In this document: piece by piece, positions 9,158-18,494 of the stretch
Numbering within the stretch: position 1 is the stretch's first letter
How the letters are laid out: each line of letters starts with the position of its first letter
Assembly: GCA_947456025.1 (NCBI GenBank)
Contig: CANGQQ010000004.1
Coordinates: 1 to 39,534 of the forward strand
Length of the DNA stretch: 39,534 bases
Direction of reading: 5' to 3'
DNA from: Chitinophagaceae bacterium
GTDB taxonomy: Bacteria; Bacteroidota; Bacteroidia; Chitinophagales; Chitinophagaceae
Position numbers and translations under genes: made by a program
The notes under the pieces: model-generated
Told to the model about the DNA's origin: nothing
Databases searched by the model: none
Seen by the model: the letters and a program-made list of their open reading frames with translations, nothing else

Positions 9158-9961
9158 CTACAAAGCTTTTGAATAATACAGGAGTGATCCTGCATGGCCA
9201 AAAATCAATTCCTTTTTCGTGGCTTTGTAAACAAAGAGCATCCAGGTATAGGAATCCGTTTTAATTTCAATTTGATTGTCTGTAATAACAAGAGTACAAG
9301 CAAGTGTTTCGGTCTTATCCTTGCGGTAACAGGTTACAATTCCTTTTGCACTTTTCGATCCGGTGATGGTGTCAATTTTTAAATACTTGATTAATACAGA
9401 ATTTTCATCTGTCGCCCCTGGTTTTGCTGCTCTTCTGTAAACACTCCAATTGCCTGTTAATTGTTCGATGGTTGGCACAATGGGATTGTCCAGTTGTTCT
9501 TGTTCCATTGGTATTTTTCCAAGTGTTTCATGCCAAAAAAAATCGGTTTTTTGAAGGGTATGGATGAAGGCTTCCTGATCGTCTAAAACAAGCGTTGTTT
9601 TGCTTACCGACACAATTGTATAAATGTCGGCAGCCGCAACCAAAATATTCCCCGGATCTTCAATGGCACAGTTCCCTTTCATATAAGTTTTGGTGCCGTC
9701 TTTTGTTTCCACCTCCTGTTCGCTTTTGAAAAACAAAAAGATCGTATCTGTAATAGCTACAGATGTTCCTTTACGGGTTGTTCGTTTTACTTCTTGCCAC
9801 TTCCCCAGAAATTGGTCCATTGCATACCTGGGGCCAGGCTGCTGTGTCTGTTTGTTTTTACTGACATCAATGGGTTGCGCACCTTTTCGTTTTACTTTTT
9901 GTGCACTGCTACATAAGGAGATGAAGAGTAAAGCTGTTGAAATGAAGCAGATGTGTTTCAT
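9158..9961 (-). CDS. Secreted protein with two tandem lipocalin-like segments
   Basis: Signal peptide MKHICFISTALLFISLCSSAQ; FLGKWQEVKR and LTGNWSVYRR mark two repeated halves. ORF track start is 9982; 9961 is preferred. Confidence 0.6.
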   Translation of the reverse strand: MKHICFISTALLFISLCSSAQKVKRKGAQPIDVSKNKQTQQPGPRYAMDQFLGKWQEVKRTTRKGTSVAITDTIFLFFKSEQEVETKDGTKTYMKGNCAIEDPGNILVAAADIYTIVSVSKTTLVLDDQEAFIHTLQKTDFFWHETLGKIPMEQEQLDNPIVPTIEQLTGNWSVYRRAAKPGATDENSVLIKYLKIDTITGSKSAKGIVTCYRKDKTETLACTLVITDNQIEIKTDSYTWMLFVYKATKKELIFGHAGSLLYYSKAL

Positions 9962-10130
9962 GCGTTCTGTTTTTTGTTTCATGATCGCTAAAGCGCGTGC
10001 CTAAGACACATTTGCGGTTGGGGACTGCAAATCGTTTTGGCTTCCAATGCGATCAACTTGGCGGTTAAGTCAGTCAGAAAGGTACATCATTTTTTTGCGT
10101 ATTCAAAGAATGCGAACATACAATCCGCGA

Positions 10131-10835
10131 TCAATAATCGCGTGTAATCAGGAACTTATTCCGTTCAATCACTTTGCTGTTTTCCATAAGTTCAAAAAAG
10201 TACCAACCCGATTTCAGAAAATTGACTTTGTCCAGTAAGAGTTGCGGGGCTTCAATTTTTGGTATGTTAAACAGAGTTTGACCCTCTTCGTTCATAAATC
10301 GAATGCTGTATTGTTTAATAAGAGCATCCGGTAATTGAATAACTACATTTCCATCATTTCCCGTAAAAATAAAGGTGGAGGGTTCCCATTGTTTTCGTGG
10401 AGGGACAGACGGTGGCGGGTTAATCTCCTCCTTGGGTAAAACCGGAGCGGTCGTTGCCGGGAGTGTAGGATGGAGTGCGGGTTTCTGTACCACAAACGTA
10501 TCTTCTAATGGTCGTTGTGCAGCGGTAAAGATATAATTGACGCCTTCAAAAAGGATAAAAATCCGGTAGTAGCTACTGTCGTTTTTTGCTGTTTTGTCAA
10601 TATGGCTGTATGATTTGGCCAATGGATTTGAGGCAGAATGAATCGTGACGAAATTTCGGTTGTTTTCTTTTGATCGCTGGATGTTGATTTGTGCGGCATA
10701 TTTAAAGGTGCTGTGCCAACTGATTGTAATGATTCCATTTTTCTTGAGAACCGAAAAATTGGGCAAGGTGTCGTTTAGCGCCCTTCCCTTTGATGTTAAG
10801 AATAAAACGGATAGAATCAGAATGACATATTTCAT
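10131..10835 (-). CDS. Secreted hypothetical protein
   Basis: Signal peptide MKYVILILSVLFLTSKGRA; proline-rich linker; C-terminal beta-rich segment reminiscent of secretion/sorting-type domains, not established. Confidence 0.55.
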   Translation of the reverse strand: MKYVILILSVLFLTSKGRALNDTLPNFSVLKKNGIITISWHSTFKYAAQINIQRSKENNRNFVTIHSASNPLAKSYSHIDKTAKNDSSYYRIFILFEGVNYIFTAAQRPLEDTFVVQKPALHPTLPATTAPVLPKEEINPPPSVPPRKQWEPSTFIFTGNDGNVVIQLPDALIKQYSIRFMNEEGQTLFNIPKIEAPQLLLDKVNFLKSGWYFFELMENSKVIERNKFLITRDY

Positions 10836-10959
10836 GAGTCGTATTTAATGTTGTTCAATTGTTTACGGTAGTTATCATTGATCGGATTCGTAAGAGTCCT
10901 TAATTAAGAAATTCCCTAAACCAATCCATGATACTGATAAGGAGCAAAGATACTGTCTG

Positions 10960-11865
10960 TTAATAGCAAAGTGCGCCTCTTGGTAGAGAATCGTTACCCT
11001 GGAGTCCACCGGTATGCAACACAAGTAGGTTGCTGTTTTCCGGAAATGGGTTTGTTTCAAGTAAATGCGTTACTGCATGCATGACTTTGCCGGTGTAAAC
11101 AAAATCGGTAGGGATATTTGTTTCCTTGTAAAACGTGTTCATAAAATTCAGCAGTGTTGTATCCTTTTTTGCATATCCGTTTAAAGCATAGTTGAAGTAA
11201 ACCTGAAAGGAAGCATTCGAGTGCGTTTTTACATGCTGCCGGAGGAATCCATCTTGTTCTTCAACCGGTATTTTTAAAACCGGAATACCGATACCGGTTT
11301 GCTGTTTTTTTAAAGACTGAAGCAGTCCTCTGAAGGTGGTTCCTGTTCCAATTGCACATACGATATGCGTAAACTGATCGGCCCCTTTAATGCGCTGCAT
11401 TATTTCGGTACAACCTTTTTCCCCGTATGAATTATCGCCTCCTTCCGGAACAAAATATAAATCAGTATGGCGCTGGATCTTTTCCAGTACCAGTTGATCT
11501 GTTTGGTTAAAATGCTTGCGATCAATGGGTATAAGCTCCATGCCATTTTCAGAGCAAAAGCGCAATGAGTGATTGAGTGGGTTGGGAAGTTCGCCTCTTA
11601 TGAGACCGATGGATCTCATACCGGCTTCTTTACAGGCATATGCTGTTGCCACCAAATGATTGGAAAAGCATCCACCCATGGTTATGATTCCGGATTTTTG
11701 CTCCAGTATGGCCTGTTGAAGATTGTAAAACAACTTGAAGCTTTTGTTTCCGGAAACAACCGGGTGCAACAGGTCGAGACGCGCAACTGTTAACGGGGTT
11801 TTCTGTCCCGAATTCAAGCTCCAGGTTACTTGATCCAAACGGATTTCTTTCGCTCTTGTTGTCAT
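10960..11865 (-). CDS. PLP-dependent D-cysteine desulfhydrase / ACC deaminase-like enzyme
   Basis: LDLLHPVVSGNKSFKLFYNL (PLP lysine), TMGGCFSNHLVATAYACKEAGMRSIGLIRGE, VCAIGTGTTFRGLL, LVLHTGGLQGN. Confidence 0.85.
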   Translation of the reverse strand: MTTRAKEIRLDQVTWSLNSGQKTPLTVARLDLLHPVVSGNKSFKLFYNLQQAILEQKSGIITMGGCFSNHLVATAYACKEAGMRSIGLIRGELPNPLNHSLRFCSENGMELIPIDRKHFNQTDQLVLEKIQRHTDLYFVPEGGDNSYGEKGCTEIMQRIKGADQFTHIVCAIGTGTTFRGLLQSLKKQQTGIGIPVLKIPVEEQDGFLRQHVKTHSNASFQVYFNYALNGYAKKDTTLLNFMNTFYKETNIPTDFVYTGKVMHAVTHLLETNPFPENSNLLVLHTGGLQGNDSLPRGALCY

Positions 11866-11917
11866 GATGCGGAATGTTATTGTTTCTTATCTTCGCTGCA
11901 TTCAAAAATACGAATGT

Positions 11918-12820
11918 ATGCAACCAACCTTACTGATCTTAGCCGCCGGAATGGCCAGTCGTTACGGAAGTATGAAACAAATACAAGGATTTGGTCCCAA
12001 TAACGAGACTATAATGGATTATTCCATTTACGACGCCATACGTGCCGGATTTGGCAAAGTGGTCTTTATTATCCGCAAAGACTTTGCAGATCAGTTTAAG
12101 GAGATTTTTGAGCCGAAACTCAAGGGCAAAATTGCTGTCGATTACGTTTATCAGGAATTGACTTCCTATACAGAGGGATATAACATTCCCGAAACACGTG
12201 TAAAGCCCTGGGGCACGGCTCATGCTGTGTTGTGTGCAGAACAAAATATAAAAGAGCCATTTGCTGTCATTAATGCAGATGATTTCTACGGACGTGATGC
12301 TTTTGAAAAAGCAGCTTCCTTTTTAAAGAATGAATGCAGTGTTCAGAAGTATGCAATCATTGGTTATGATTTATCAAAAACACTCAGCGAAAATGGTACG
12401 GTCAGCAGAGGAGTATGCGAAGTAGACGCCAATCAAAATTTGACCAGTATTACGGAGCGTACAAAGATTTACGGAGAAGGCAATAAGATTTATTATGAAG
12501 ATGCAATCGGGAAGCATGAAGTGCCGTTTCATTCAAGTGTTTCGATGAATTTCTGGTGTTTTGATGATTCTGTGTTTGAGCTTTCCAAAGAATTGTTCCG
12601 TGCGTTTTTACAGGCACAAGGAAGTGAAGAGAAATCGGAATTTTTTATTCCATTGGTAGCAGATTCGTTTATTAAACAAAATAAAGGAGTCATCAAAGTG
12701 GTGCCCACCTCTGCTCAATGGTTTGGGGTTACCTATAAAGAAGACGCCCCCTCTGTTCAGAAAAGTATCGATGATCTGATTGCATCAGGGGCGTATCCAA
12801 AAAGCTTGTGGAACGAATAA
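11918..12820 (+). CDS. Sugar-phosphate nucleotidyltransferase family protein
   Basis: LLILAAGMASRYGSMKQIQGFGPNNETIMDYSIYDA, VINADDFYG; start moved to MQPTLLIL at 11918. Confidence 0.87.
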   Translation: MQPTLLILAAGMASRYGSMKQIQGFGPNNETIMDYSIYDAIRAGFGKVVFIIRKDFADQFKEIFEPKLKGKIAVDYVYQELTSYTEGYNIPETRVKPWGTAHAVLCAEQNIKEPFAVINADDFYGRDAFEKAASFLKNECSVQKYAIIGYDLSKTLSENGTVSRGVCEVDANQNLTSITERTKIYGEGNKIYYEDAIGKHEVPFHSSVSMNFWCFDDSVFELSKELFRAFLQAQGSEEKSEFFIPLVADSFIKQNKGVIKVVPTSAQWFGVTYKEDAPSVQKSIDDLIASGAYPKSLWNE

Positions 12821-12824
12821 AGAA

Positions 12825-14456
12825 TTATTTTTTTCTGAATTCTTTGTAACGGTTGATCAGTGCATTGGTGGAACTGTCGTGTGATTGCACGATGCTTCCA
12901 GCTTTCAATTCAGGCAGAATTTTATTGGCAAGTTGTTTTCCCAATTCAACACCCCATTGATCAAAACTGAACACATTCCAGATGATTCCCTGAACAAAGA
13001 TTTTGTGTTCATACAGGGCAATCAACTGGCCTAACGAGAAGGGCGTAACAGATTTCAGTAAAATTGAATTTGTAGGCCGATTACCCTCAAATATTTTATA
13101 TGGCACCAGGTCCTCTTTTGTGCCTTCTGCAAGGACTTCCTCTCTGGTTTTGCCATTCATCAGGGCTTCTGTCTGGGCAAAGAAATTACTCATCAATTTA
13201 TCGTGATGATCACCCACCGGATTGTGACTGATTGCCGGTGCAATAAAATCACAGGGAATCAGGTGCGTTCCCTGATGAATTAATTGATAAAAAGAATGCT
13301 GACCATTGGTGCCCGGTTCGCCCCAAATGATGGGTCCGGTTGCGTACGAAACCAGGTTTCCTGCTCGATCAACCGACTTGCCGTTACTTTCCATATCGCC
13401 TTGTTGCAAATAGGCAGCAAAACGATGCAGGTATTGATCGTAGGGGAGGATGGCATGGCTGCTTGCTCCAAAGAAATTGGTATACCAGATCCCCAGGAGC
13501 GCCATGATTGCCGGGATGTTGTTTTCGATAGGCTCGGTTTTAAAATGCTGATCGGTATCGTGAGCGCCCTTTAAGAGTTGTTCAAAATGATCGTATCCAA
13601 TGGTTAGCGCAATGGAAAGTCCAATGGCACTCCACAATGAATATCGGCCTCCGACCCAGTCCCAGAATTCAAACATATTAGCTTGATCGATTCCGAATTG
13701 TACAACCTCTTTTTCATTGGTTGAAAGGGCTGCAAAGTGTTTGGCAATATGTTCAGGATCGCCGGCTTGTTGCAGAAACCAGTTTCTTGCGGTATGCGCA
13801 TTGGTCATGGTTTCCTGCGTAGTAAAGGTTTTGGAGGCGATTAAAAATAGAGTTTGTTCGGGCGTTACTTTCTTCAGGATTTCACTGATATGTGTGCCGT
13901 CAACATTGGAAACAAAAAAAGTTTGAATTCCCTCTACCCAGTATGGTTTCAAAGCCTCCGTAACCATTACAGGACCAAGATCACTGCCACCGATTCCGAT
14001 GTTTACGATGTAACGGATCCGCTTACCGGTATAGCCCTTCCAGTTGCCGGAATGTATGTTTTCACAAAAGGCTTTCATTTGTCCCAATACTTTTTGAATA
14101 CCGGGCATGATATCGTTGCCATCCACCTGGATGGATGTATTTGAAAAATTGCGCAACGCCGTATGGAGTACAGAGCGGTTCTCGGTTTGATTGATTTTTG
14201 CGCCGGAAAACATGGACTGGATTGCAGATTCCAATCCGGTTTCCTGAGCCAGACGGGTCAGTAACTGAACAGTTTCCTTTGTTATGATATTTTTGGAATA
14301 ATCGAATATCAGATCTTTCATTTCAAGACAGAAATGTTCGGCTCTTTTCGGGTCTTCCTGAAACAGGGTCCGTAGATGTGTTTTTTTAATTTCCGCTGCA
14401 TGGTCGGTGAGTTGTGCCCATGCTTTAGTGGTCGTAGGATCAATTGCTGGTAACAT
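12825..14456 (-). CDS. pgi: Glucose-6-phosphate isomerase
   Basis: [65 protein letters not shown]. Confidence 0.97.
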   Translation of the reverse strand: MLPAIDPTTTKAWAQLTDHAAEIKKTHLRTLFQEDPKRAEHFCLEMKDLIFDYSKNIITKETVQLLTRLAQETGLESAIQSMFSGAKINQTENRSVLHTALRNFSNTSIQVDGNDIMPGIQKVLGQMKAFCENIHSGNWKGYTGKRIRYIVNIGIGGSDLGPVMVTEALKPYWVEGIQTFFVSNVDGTHISEILKKVTPEQTLFLIASKTFTTQETMTNAHTARNWFLQQAGDPEHIAKHFAALSTNEKEVVQFGIDQANMFEFWDWVGGRYSLWSAIGLSIALTIGYDHFEQLLKGAHDTDQHFKTEPIENNIPAIMALLGIWYTNFFGASSHAILPYDQYLHRFAAYLQQGDMESNGKSVDRAGNLVSYATGPIIWGEPGTNGQHSFYQLIHQGTHLIPCDFIAPAISHNPVGDHHDKLMSNFFAQTEALMNGKTREEVLAEGTKEDLVPYKIFEGNRPTNSILLKSVTPFSLGQLIALYEHKIFVQGIIWNVFSFDQWGVELGKQLANKILPELKAGSIVQSHDSSTNALINRYKEFRKK

Positions 14457-14460
14457 AAAT

Positions 14461-15390
14461 TTAATTTAGTCGTTCGATTGTTTGTAGTTGGTCTATTTGA
14501 AGTTGTTCCTGTAATGCTTCAAGGTTCTGGAATTTCATTTCTGCCCTTAAAAAATGATGGATCCATACTTGAAGATGGCGACCGTAAATGTCTTCGTTGA
14601 AATCAAAAAGATGGACTTCAATCATACGGTTCGTGCCATCAATCGTAGGCCTTGTTCCAATATTCATCATTCCTTTTAAGACACGGGCATCGCCTTCCAG
14701 TTGTGCCGTAACCGTATAAACTCCATTGCCCGGTATCAGTTTGTCCGAGTCGGTTATTTGCAGGTTGGCAGTAGGAAACCCGATCGTGCGTCCCAGTTTA
14801 TTACCTTCGATCACCACTCCTTTGAAGAAGTACGAATAGCCCAGATAGGTGTTGGCGGTATCAATGTTGCCAATCGCCAAAGCCTTACGGATTTTTGTGG
14901 AGCTGATGATGGCATCGTTGATGAGTTCTTCATCAATCTCTTTTACCCGGTAATCATAGGCCGATGCGTTGGCTTCGAGCATTTTAAAATCTCCTTCACG
15001 ATTTCGGCCAAATCGATGGTCGTATCCTATAATGATGGTGGAGGGTTGGAATTTCTGAACCAGAAAATTGCGGATGTATTGATCTGCGGTCAGCTCTGAA
15101 AAGGCTTTCGTAAAGGGAACTACAACCAGGTTGCTGATACCATATTGCTTCAGTAAACTGATGCGTTCTTCCAGCGTGGTCAGTTGCTGTAAATTTAAAT
15201 CCGGATTGATGATTTTTCTTGGATGAGGGTAAAAGGTGATCAATACCGACTCTCCGCCATTCTTTATACTCTCTTTGACGAGTTGTTTGATGATTTCCTG
15301 ATGCCCCAGATGCACACCATCAAACGTGCCAATGGTGACGACGGCATCAGTGAAGAGCGGTAATGTGTCCAGATTTCTGTAGACTCTCAT
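14461..15390 (-). CDS. ribF: Bifunctional riboflavin kinase / FAD synthetase
   Basis: [56 protein letters not shown]. Confidence 0.96.
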   Translation of the reverse strand: MRVYRNLDTLPLFTDAVVTIGTFDGVHLGHQEIIKQLVKESIKNGGESVLITFYPHPRKIINPDLNLQQLTTLEERISLLKQYGISNLVVVPFTKAFSELTADQYIRNFLVQKFQPSTIIIGYDHRFGRNREGDFKMLEANASAYDYRVKEIDEELINDAIISSTKIRKALAIGNIDTANTYLGYSYFFKGVVIEGNKLGRTIGFPTANLQITDSDKLIPGNGVYTVTAQLEGDARVLKGMMNIGTRPTIDGTNRMIEVHLFDFNEDIYGRHLQVWIHHFLRAEMKFQNLEALQEQLQIDQLQTIERLN

Positions 15391-15409
15391 GAGTTCGTTT
15401 AAACGGCTG

Positions 15410-15417
15410 CAAATCTA
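15410..15417 (-). promoter_or_regulatory. -7 box TAGATTTG for ribF
   Basis: Exact TAnnTTTG on minus strand, 19 nt before ATG 15390. Confidence 0.5.
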
Positions 15418-15422
15418 ATCAT

Positions 15423-15453
15423 TTTGCAGCGTGTTATAAGAACAGTAGTTTTG
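15423..15453 (+). promoter_or_regulatory. Bacteroidota promoter TTTG-N19-TAGTTTTG for AIR synthase gene
   Basis: TTTG 15423-15426, TAGTTTTG 15446-15453, consensus spacing, 20 nt before ATG 15474. Confidence 0.7.
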
Positions 15454-15473
15454 CATCTCAATTAAACGAACGT

Positions 15474-16658
15474 ATGTCTTTATACAACCAACGTGGGGTT
15501 TCGGCTCAAAAGGAAGATGTTCACAATGCCATCCGCAATTTGGATCAGGGACTTTTTCCCAACGCATTCTGTAAGTTATATCCCGATTACCTTGGCGGTG
15601 ATGCCAATTGGGTCAATGTGACACACGCAGATGGTGCAGGAACCAAAAGCATACTCGCTTACTTATACTGGAAGGAAACCGGAGATATCAGTGTATGGAA
15701 AGGAATTGCACAGGATGCCATTGTAATGAATCTGGATGATCTCCTTTGTGTGGGCATCTATGACCAGATCCTTTTTTCCAGCACGGTGGATCGTAACAAA
15801 AGTATTATTCCCGGAGCGGTACTGGAGCAAATCATCAATGGTTCTGCTGAATTGTTTGATCAACTGAAATCCTTTGGTGTAAACATTCACTACCTGGGGG
15901 GTGAAACGGCCGATGTGGGCGATGTGGTTCGAACCATTGCGGTCAATGGTACCATGACGGCTCGTTGGCCCAAAAACCGTGTCGTGAGCAATGACCGGAT
16001 CAAAGCGGGGGATGTGATTGTGGGATTTGCGGGTTTCGGACAATGCAATTATGAATCGGCCTACAACAGTGGCCTTGGCAGTAATGGGCTCACAAGCGCC
16101 CGTCATGATGTTTTGAGTAAGTTCTATGCAGCTCAATACCCCGAAACCTTTGAACCCAAACTTAAAGAAGAGGTGGTGTACATTGGAAGCCATCGTTTGA
16201 CCGACAAGGTACAAACCGAACCCAGGAAAGGATCTTCGGTTTCGGTTACGATTGGACAACTTTTATTATCGCCTACCCGAACCTTTGCTCCTGTTCTGAA
16301 AAAAATACTTGAACATCATTTCGACGCAGTGCACGGATTGGTTCATTGCAGTGGAGGCGGACAAACAAAATGTTTAAAGTACCTTCCCGGACCCATGCGG
16401 ATTGTCAAAGACAATTTATTTACGCCTCCCATCGTTTTTAATTTAATACAGGAAGCGTCGGGTGCAGATGCCCGTGAAATGTATCAGGTGTTCAATATGG
16501 GAACCCGATTGGAGTTGTTTACCGATGCACAACATGCGGATACGTTCATTCGTATCGCTCAGGAATTTGGAGTGGATGCTCAGATCGTCGGACGCGTAGA
16601 ACCTTCCGATAAAAAAGAATTGATCATTGCGAATGCAAACGGAGAAGTGGTTTTTTAA
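15474..16658 (+). CDS. Phosphoribosylformylglycinamidine cyclo-ligase (AIR synthase)-related protein, PurM-like
   Basis: HADGAGTKSILAYLYWKETGD, DLLCVG, YLGGETADVGDVVRTIAVNGT, VHCSGGGQTKCLKYLP. Confidence 0.87.
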   Translation: MSLYNQRGVSAQKEDVHNAIRNLDQGLFPNAFCKLYPDYLGGDANWVNVTHADGAGTKSILAYLYWKETGDISVWKGIAQDAIVMNLDDLLCVGIYDQILFSSTVDRNKSIIPGAVLEQIINGSAELFDQLKSFGVNIHYLGGETADVGDVVRTIAVNGTMTARWPKNRVVSNDRIKAGDVIVGFAGFGQCNYESAYNSGLGSNGLTSARHDVLSKFYAAQYPETFEPKLKEEVVYIGSHRLTDKVQTEPRKGSSVSVTIGQLLLSPTRTFAPVLKKILEHHFDAVHGLVHCSGGGQTKCLKYLPGPMRIVKDNLFTPPIVFNLIQEASGADAREMYQVFNMGTRLELFTDAQHADTFIRIAQEFGVDAQIVGRVEPSDKKELIIANANGEVVF

Positions 16659-16693
16659 TGTGAAATGCGATTATTTTTGTTCAAACAAGCAAT

Positions 16694-17377
16694 ATGGCAC
16701 CCATTGTAGAATTAAGAAACGTCAATATATACCAAAGTGGTAATCTCATACTCAGTAATGTCAATTTAACCGTAAATCAGGGTGAATTTGTTTATCTGGT
16801 TGGGAAGACCGGAACAGGGAAGTCGTCATTACTGAAAACACTCTACGGCGAGTTATTGCTTGAAGAAGGTGAAGGAACCGTTGCCGGATTCAATCTCAAG
16901 GAAATGAATTGGAAAAAAGTACCTTTTCTAAGACGTAGTTTGGGAGTGGTGTTTCAGGATTTTCAATTGCTTACCGATCGTACGGTTCACGATAATTTGA
17001 AATTTGTTTTAAAAGCCACAGGGTGGACCGATGAAAATCTGATGGAAGAAAAAATCAATGATGTTCTCGATAAAGTGGGTTTGAAATCAAAAGGGTTTAA
17101 GATGCCTTTTGAAATGAGTGGGGGCGAACAACAGCGTGTTGATATTGCAAGGGCTTTGTTGAATTCTCCCAAATTGATATTGGCAGATGAACCAACCGGT
17201 AACCTGGATCCGGAAACCAGTGATGAAATCATGCGACTATTACTCCAGGTCTCAAAAGATTACAACACGGCCGTTATCATGGCAACCCACGACTTTATGG
17301 TGATTCAAAAATTCAATGCCCGTACATTAAAAACTGAAAACGGGAAAGTGATCGACAACGTTACCATAACCAACTGA
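16694..17377 (+). CDS. FtsE-like ABC transporter ATP-binding protein
   Basis: Walker A GKTGTGKSS, MSGGEQQRVDIARAL signature, LILADEPTGNLDPETSDEIM. Confidence 0.88.
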   Translation: MAPIVELRNVNIYQSGNLILSNVNLTVNQGEFVYLVGKTGTGKSSLLKTLYGELLLEEGEGTVAGFNLKEMNWKKVPFLRRSLGVVFQDFQLLTDRTVHDNLKFVLKATGWTDENLMEEKINDVLDKVGLKSKGFKMPFEMSGGEQQRVDIARALLNSPKLILADEPTGNLDPETSDEIMRLLLQVSKDYNTAVIMATHDFMVIQKFNARTLKTENGKVIDNVTITN

Positions 17378-18494
17378 TCAGCTTTTTTGCATGTTCTTCA
17401 TTGTTGAAATGTGTTGCTAATAGTTGCTCCCGCAAAGCAATATCCTGCATCGAAAAGTTTTTGTGAAACAGACGATAGGTGTGGTATTTAATTTCTTTGG
17501 GGTTATTCGCGAGTTGACAACCTTTCTCAAGTCCTGTTCCATCAATCATTTCCTGGTTGACAATTACGTGTCGACCCTTAAACAGGGCATTCAAAAGTTT
17601 CAGTTTGATGCCGGAGTTCGTAAAGGAAGGGAGTAAATGCACCTGAGCTTTTTGAATGAGATCGTTGAGTTCTGCTTCCTGCGGATTTTCGACCAGACAA
17701 ATGTAGGGTTTGCTATGCGACAAATGTTTCAGGCGCTCGGATGGATTCTTTCCCGCGATCACAAAAGGAATTTCAAGGTCGTTGAAGATTTTTTCAATAA
17801 GCCAGATCGCAACTTTCTCGTTTTCGGCAACCGAGAGATTCCCATGATATAGTACAAAAGTTCCCTGACCTTCTTTTGAAGTCACTTTCTGATTGGGGAA
17901 AAATACAGGAAGAAAATGAGTGTCTTTGGCAAGGAATTGCTTTCGGTAGATCTGCTCATCTTTTTTTGAAACAGTAACAATGGTTGCCAGGTTGGCGATT
18001 TCCTTTTCGAACCGTTTCAGCAACCGGCTTTCATGTTTGAAATAAGCTTTTTTTACCATCGAAGATTCCCATTTGCATAAATGGTTATAGTATTCGAATT
18101 CCACATTATGCAAACGTAACAGTACACGCCTGTTTTTTAATAATCCTGCATGCAAGCCGTAACAGCAATGGACACCCTCCAGCAATACCGGATGCTTGTC
18201 TTTCGCTAAACGTTCCCAAAGAGTTGCATCATTACGCGATGCAACGATGTAAGGTATACTGAGCGAAAATCCTTTGTGTCCTTCTTTTCTGGGATAATAA
18301 TTAACCTCTTCGCAATACTTTAATAATTCTTGTTGCTCTCCTCTGCCGTATTCGAAACAATGTAAATGAATGCGAATTCCTTGTTCCTTTAACGCAACGA
18401 GTTTGTAAAAAAGATCAAATACACCTCCATAGTCAACGGGGTAGGGTACGTCCAATGCAACAATATGCAGATGCTTATCCAAAGACTGAAGCAT
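17361..18494 (-). CDS. Glycosyltransferase (GT4-like)
   Basis: LHIVALDVPYPVDYGGVFDLFYKLVAL N-terminus, VLYHGNLSVAENEKVAIWLI, HLLPSFTNSGIKLKLLNALFKGRHVIVN. Confidence 0.8.
   Translation of the reverse strand: MLQSLDKHLHIVALDVPYPVDYGGVFDLFYKLVALKEQGIRIHLHCFEYGRGEQQELLKYCEEVNYYPRKEGHKGFSLSIPYIVASRNDATLWERLAKDKHPVLLEGVHCCYGLHAGLLKNRRVLLRLHNVEFEYYNHLCKWESSMVKKAYFKHESRLLKRFEKEIANLATIVTVSKKDEQIYRKQFLAKDTHFLPVFFPNQKVTSKEGQGTFVLYHGNLSVAENEKVAIWLIEKIFNDLEIPFVIAGKNPSERLKHLSHSKPYICLVENPQEAELNDLIQKAQVHLLPSFTNSGIKLKLLNALFKGRHVIVNQEMIDGTGLEKGCQLANNPKEIKYHTYRLFHKNFSMQDIALREQLLATHFNNEEHAKKLISWLW

Noticed and set aside
10126-10142. Perfect small hairpin CGCGAT-CAATA-ATCGCG across the stop codon of the 10131-10835 gene
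   Set aside because: No T-tract follows on either strand, so terminator function is unsupported; 6-bp stems are common by chance
12819-12845. AAAGAATT / AATTCTTT inverted repeat between the convergent nucleotidyltransferase and pgi stops
   Set aside because: Very AT-rich weak stem inside pgi's last codons; could be a poor terminator but not convincing
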